Assembly (NCBI GenBank): GCA_026193125.1
Contig: JAPHSC010000150.1
Coordinates: forward strand, 1 to 13,958
Direction: 5' to 3'
From: Gammaproteobacteria bacterium
GTDB taxonomy: Bacteria > Pseudomonadota > Gammaproteobacteria > Steroidobacterales > BM003
Length of the DNA stretch: 13,958 nucleotides
In this document: positions 13,568 to 13,958 of the stretch, in pieces
How the letters are laid out: each line of letters starts with the position of its first letter
Numbering within the stretch: the stretch's first letter is position 1
Program-made: the position numbers and the translations under genes
Notes under the pieces: model-generated
Told to the model about the DNA's origin: nothing
What the model saw: only the letters and a program-made list of their open reading frames with translations
Databases searched by the model: none

Positions 13568-13958
13568 ATGAAAAAAATTCTTCCCCTGTTACTCGCCACC
13601 GCGGCCCTGGGTCTTGCGGCATGCGATGACTCAAATGATACCGTGGCAACCGTGCCTGTTGAAACTTTCAAACTCCAGGTACTGCACGCCTCCCCTGACG
13701 CACCTGCCGTGAACGTATTGGTAAACGGTGCTGTCGCCCTGCCCAATGTCGATTACAAGGTCGGCTCTCCCGCCCTGGAGCTGGAAGTCGGCAATTATGA
13801 GATCCAGGTAGACGGCCTCACCCCTGGTGGTGATGTAACCGTCATAGGGCCTGTGACCCTGCCTTTTGCCGCCAATACCCTGTACAGCGTGGTCGCTGTA
13901 AATTCGGTAGCCGCCATCGAGCCGGTCATTCTGGAGCAGCCTGACACCGCCGTGAGCG
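13568..13958 (+). CDS. DUF4397 domain lipoprotein, 3' end beyond the right edge
   Basis: 130 codons are visible and the frame is open at the window edge. The start is clear: TGAGGA seven bases before the ATG, then a textbook lipoprotein signal MKKILPLLLATAALGLAAC with the acceptor Cys19. The residues after the cysteine are Asp-Asp. From about residue 37 the sequence FKLQVLHASPDAPAVNVLVNG, with VGNYEIQVDG further on, matches the DUF4397 beta-sandwich domain found in secreted and cell-surface proteins, whose biochemical role is not settled. It is divergent from the response regulator gene with a 143-base shared region holding phased repeats, so control by that regulator is plausible. Longer family members carry two or more such domains; the missing part may hold another. 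Confidence 0.88.
   Translation, partial: MKKILPLLLATAALGLAACDDSNDTVATVPVETFKLQVLHASPDAPAVNVLVNGAVALPNVDYKVGSPALELEVGNYEIQVDGLTPGGDVTVIGPVTLPFAANTLYSVVAVNSVAAIEPVILEQPDTAVS

Overview
The window is a chromosomal stretch from a GC-rich Gram-negative bacterium, most likely a gammaproteobacterium. The evidence is family content: a RarD-type EamA permease, an SfcA/MaeA-type malic enzyme, a CpxR/CpxA- or RstA/RstB-like two-component pair, several lipoproteins, and a TolB-like/TPR membrane protein. Non-ATG starts occur (GTG for rarD and the malic enzyme, TTG for the TPR protein). I see no rRNA, tRNA, CRISPR array, transposase or phage gene. A finer taxonomic placement (for example a marine lineage) would be a guess.

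Layout. 1-559 (-): 5' part of a lipoprotein gene that runs off the left edge. 817-1482 (-): glutathione S-transferase of the Gtt1-like kind. 1601-2566 (-): RarD/EamA transporter. 2659-3264 (+) and 3317-3982 (+): a second GST followed by an AAG/MPG-type 3-methyladenine DNA glycosylase, probably one transcription unit. 4190-4657 (-): small secreted NTF2/SnoaL-like protein. 5022-6797 (+): large DUF885 lipoprotein, a putative metallopeptidase, ending at a strong bidirectional terminator. 6884-8599 (-): three-TM, TolB-like, TPR protein. 8926-10569 (-): NAD-type malic enzyme. 10977-11345 (+): uncharacterised 122-residue protein. 11402-12736 and 12729-13424 (-): histidine kinase and OmpR-family response regulator, overlapping by 8 bases, with the regulator upstream. 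13568 to the right edge (+): DUF4397 lipoprotein, divergent from the regulator.

How the parts fit. The GSTs and the alkyl-base glycosylase suggest defence against electrophiles, one removing reactive compounds and the other repairing alkylated DNA. The right end looks like an envelope-sensing unit: kinase and regulator, a shared upstream region carrying 10-base-phased direct repeats, and a divergent lipoprotein that may be a target. The rest (malic enzyme, DUF885 peptidase, TPR protein) is ordinary housekeeping or periplasmic function.

I found no obvious new multi-gene system. The best leads are in the non-coding sequence: a two-copy repeat used once as a terminator and once in the leader of the glycosylase gene; a possible leaderless, autoregulated start for the response regulator; and three candidate operators (overlapping dyads at 4723-4742, an 11-base tandem repeat at 10896-10916, phased repeats at 13476-13500).
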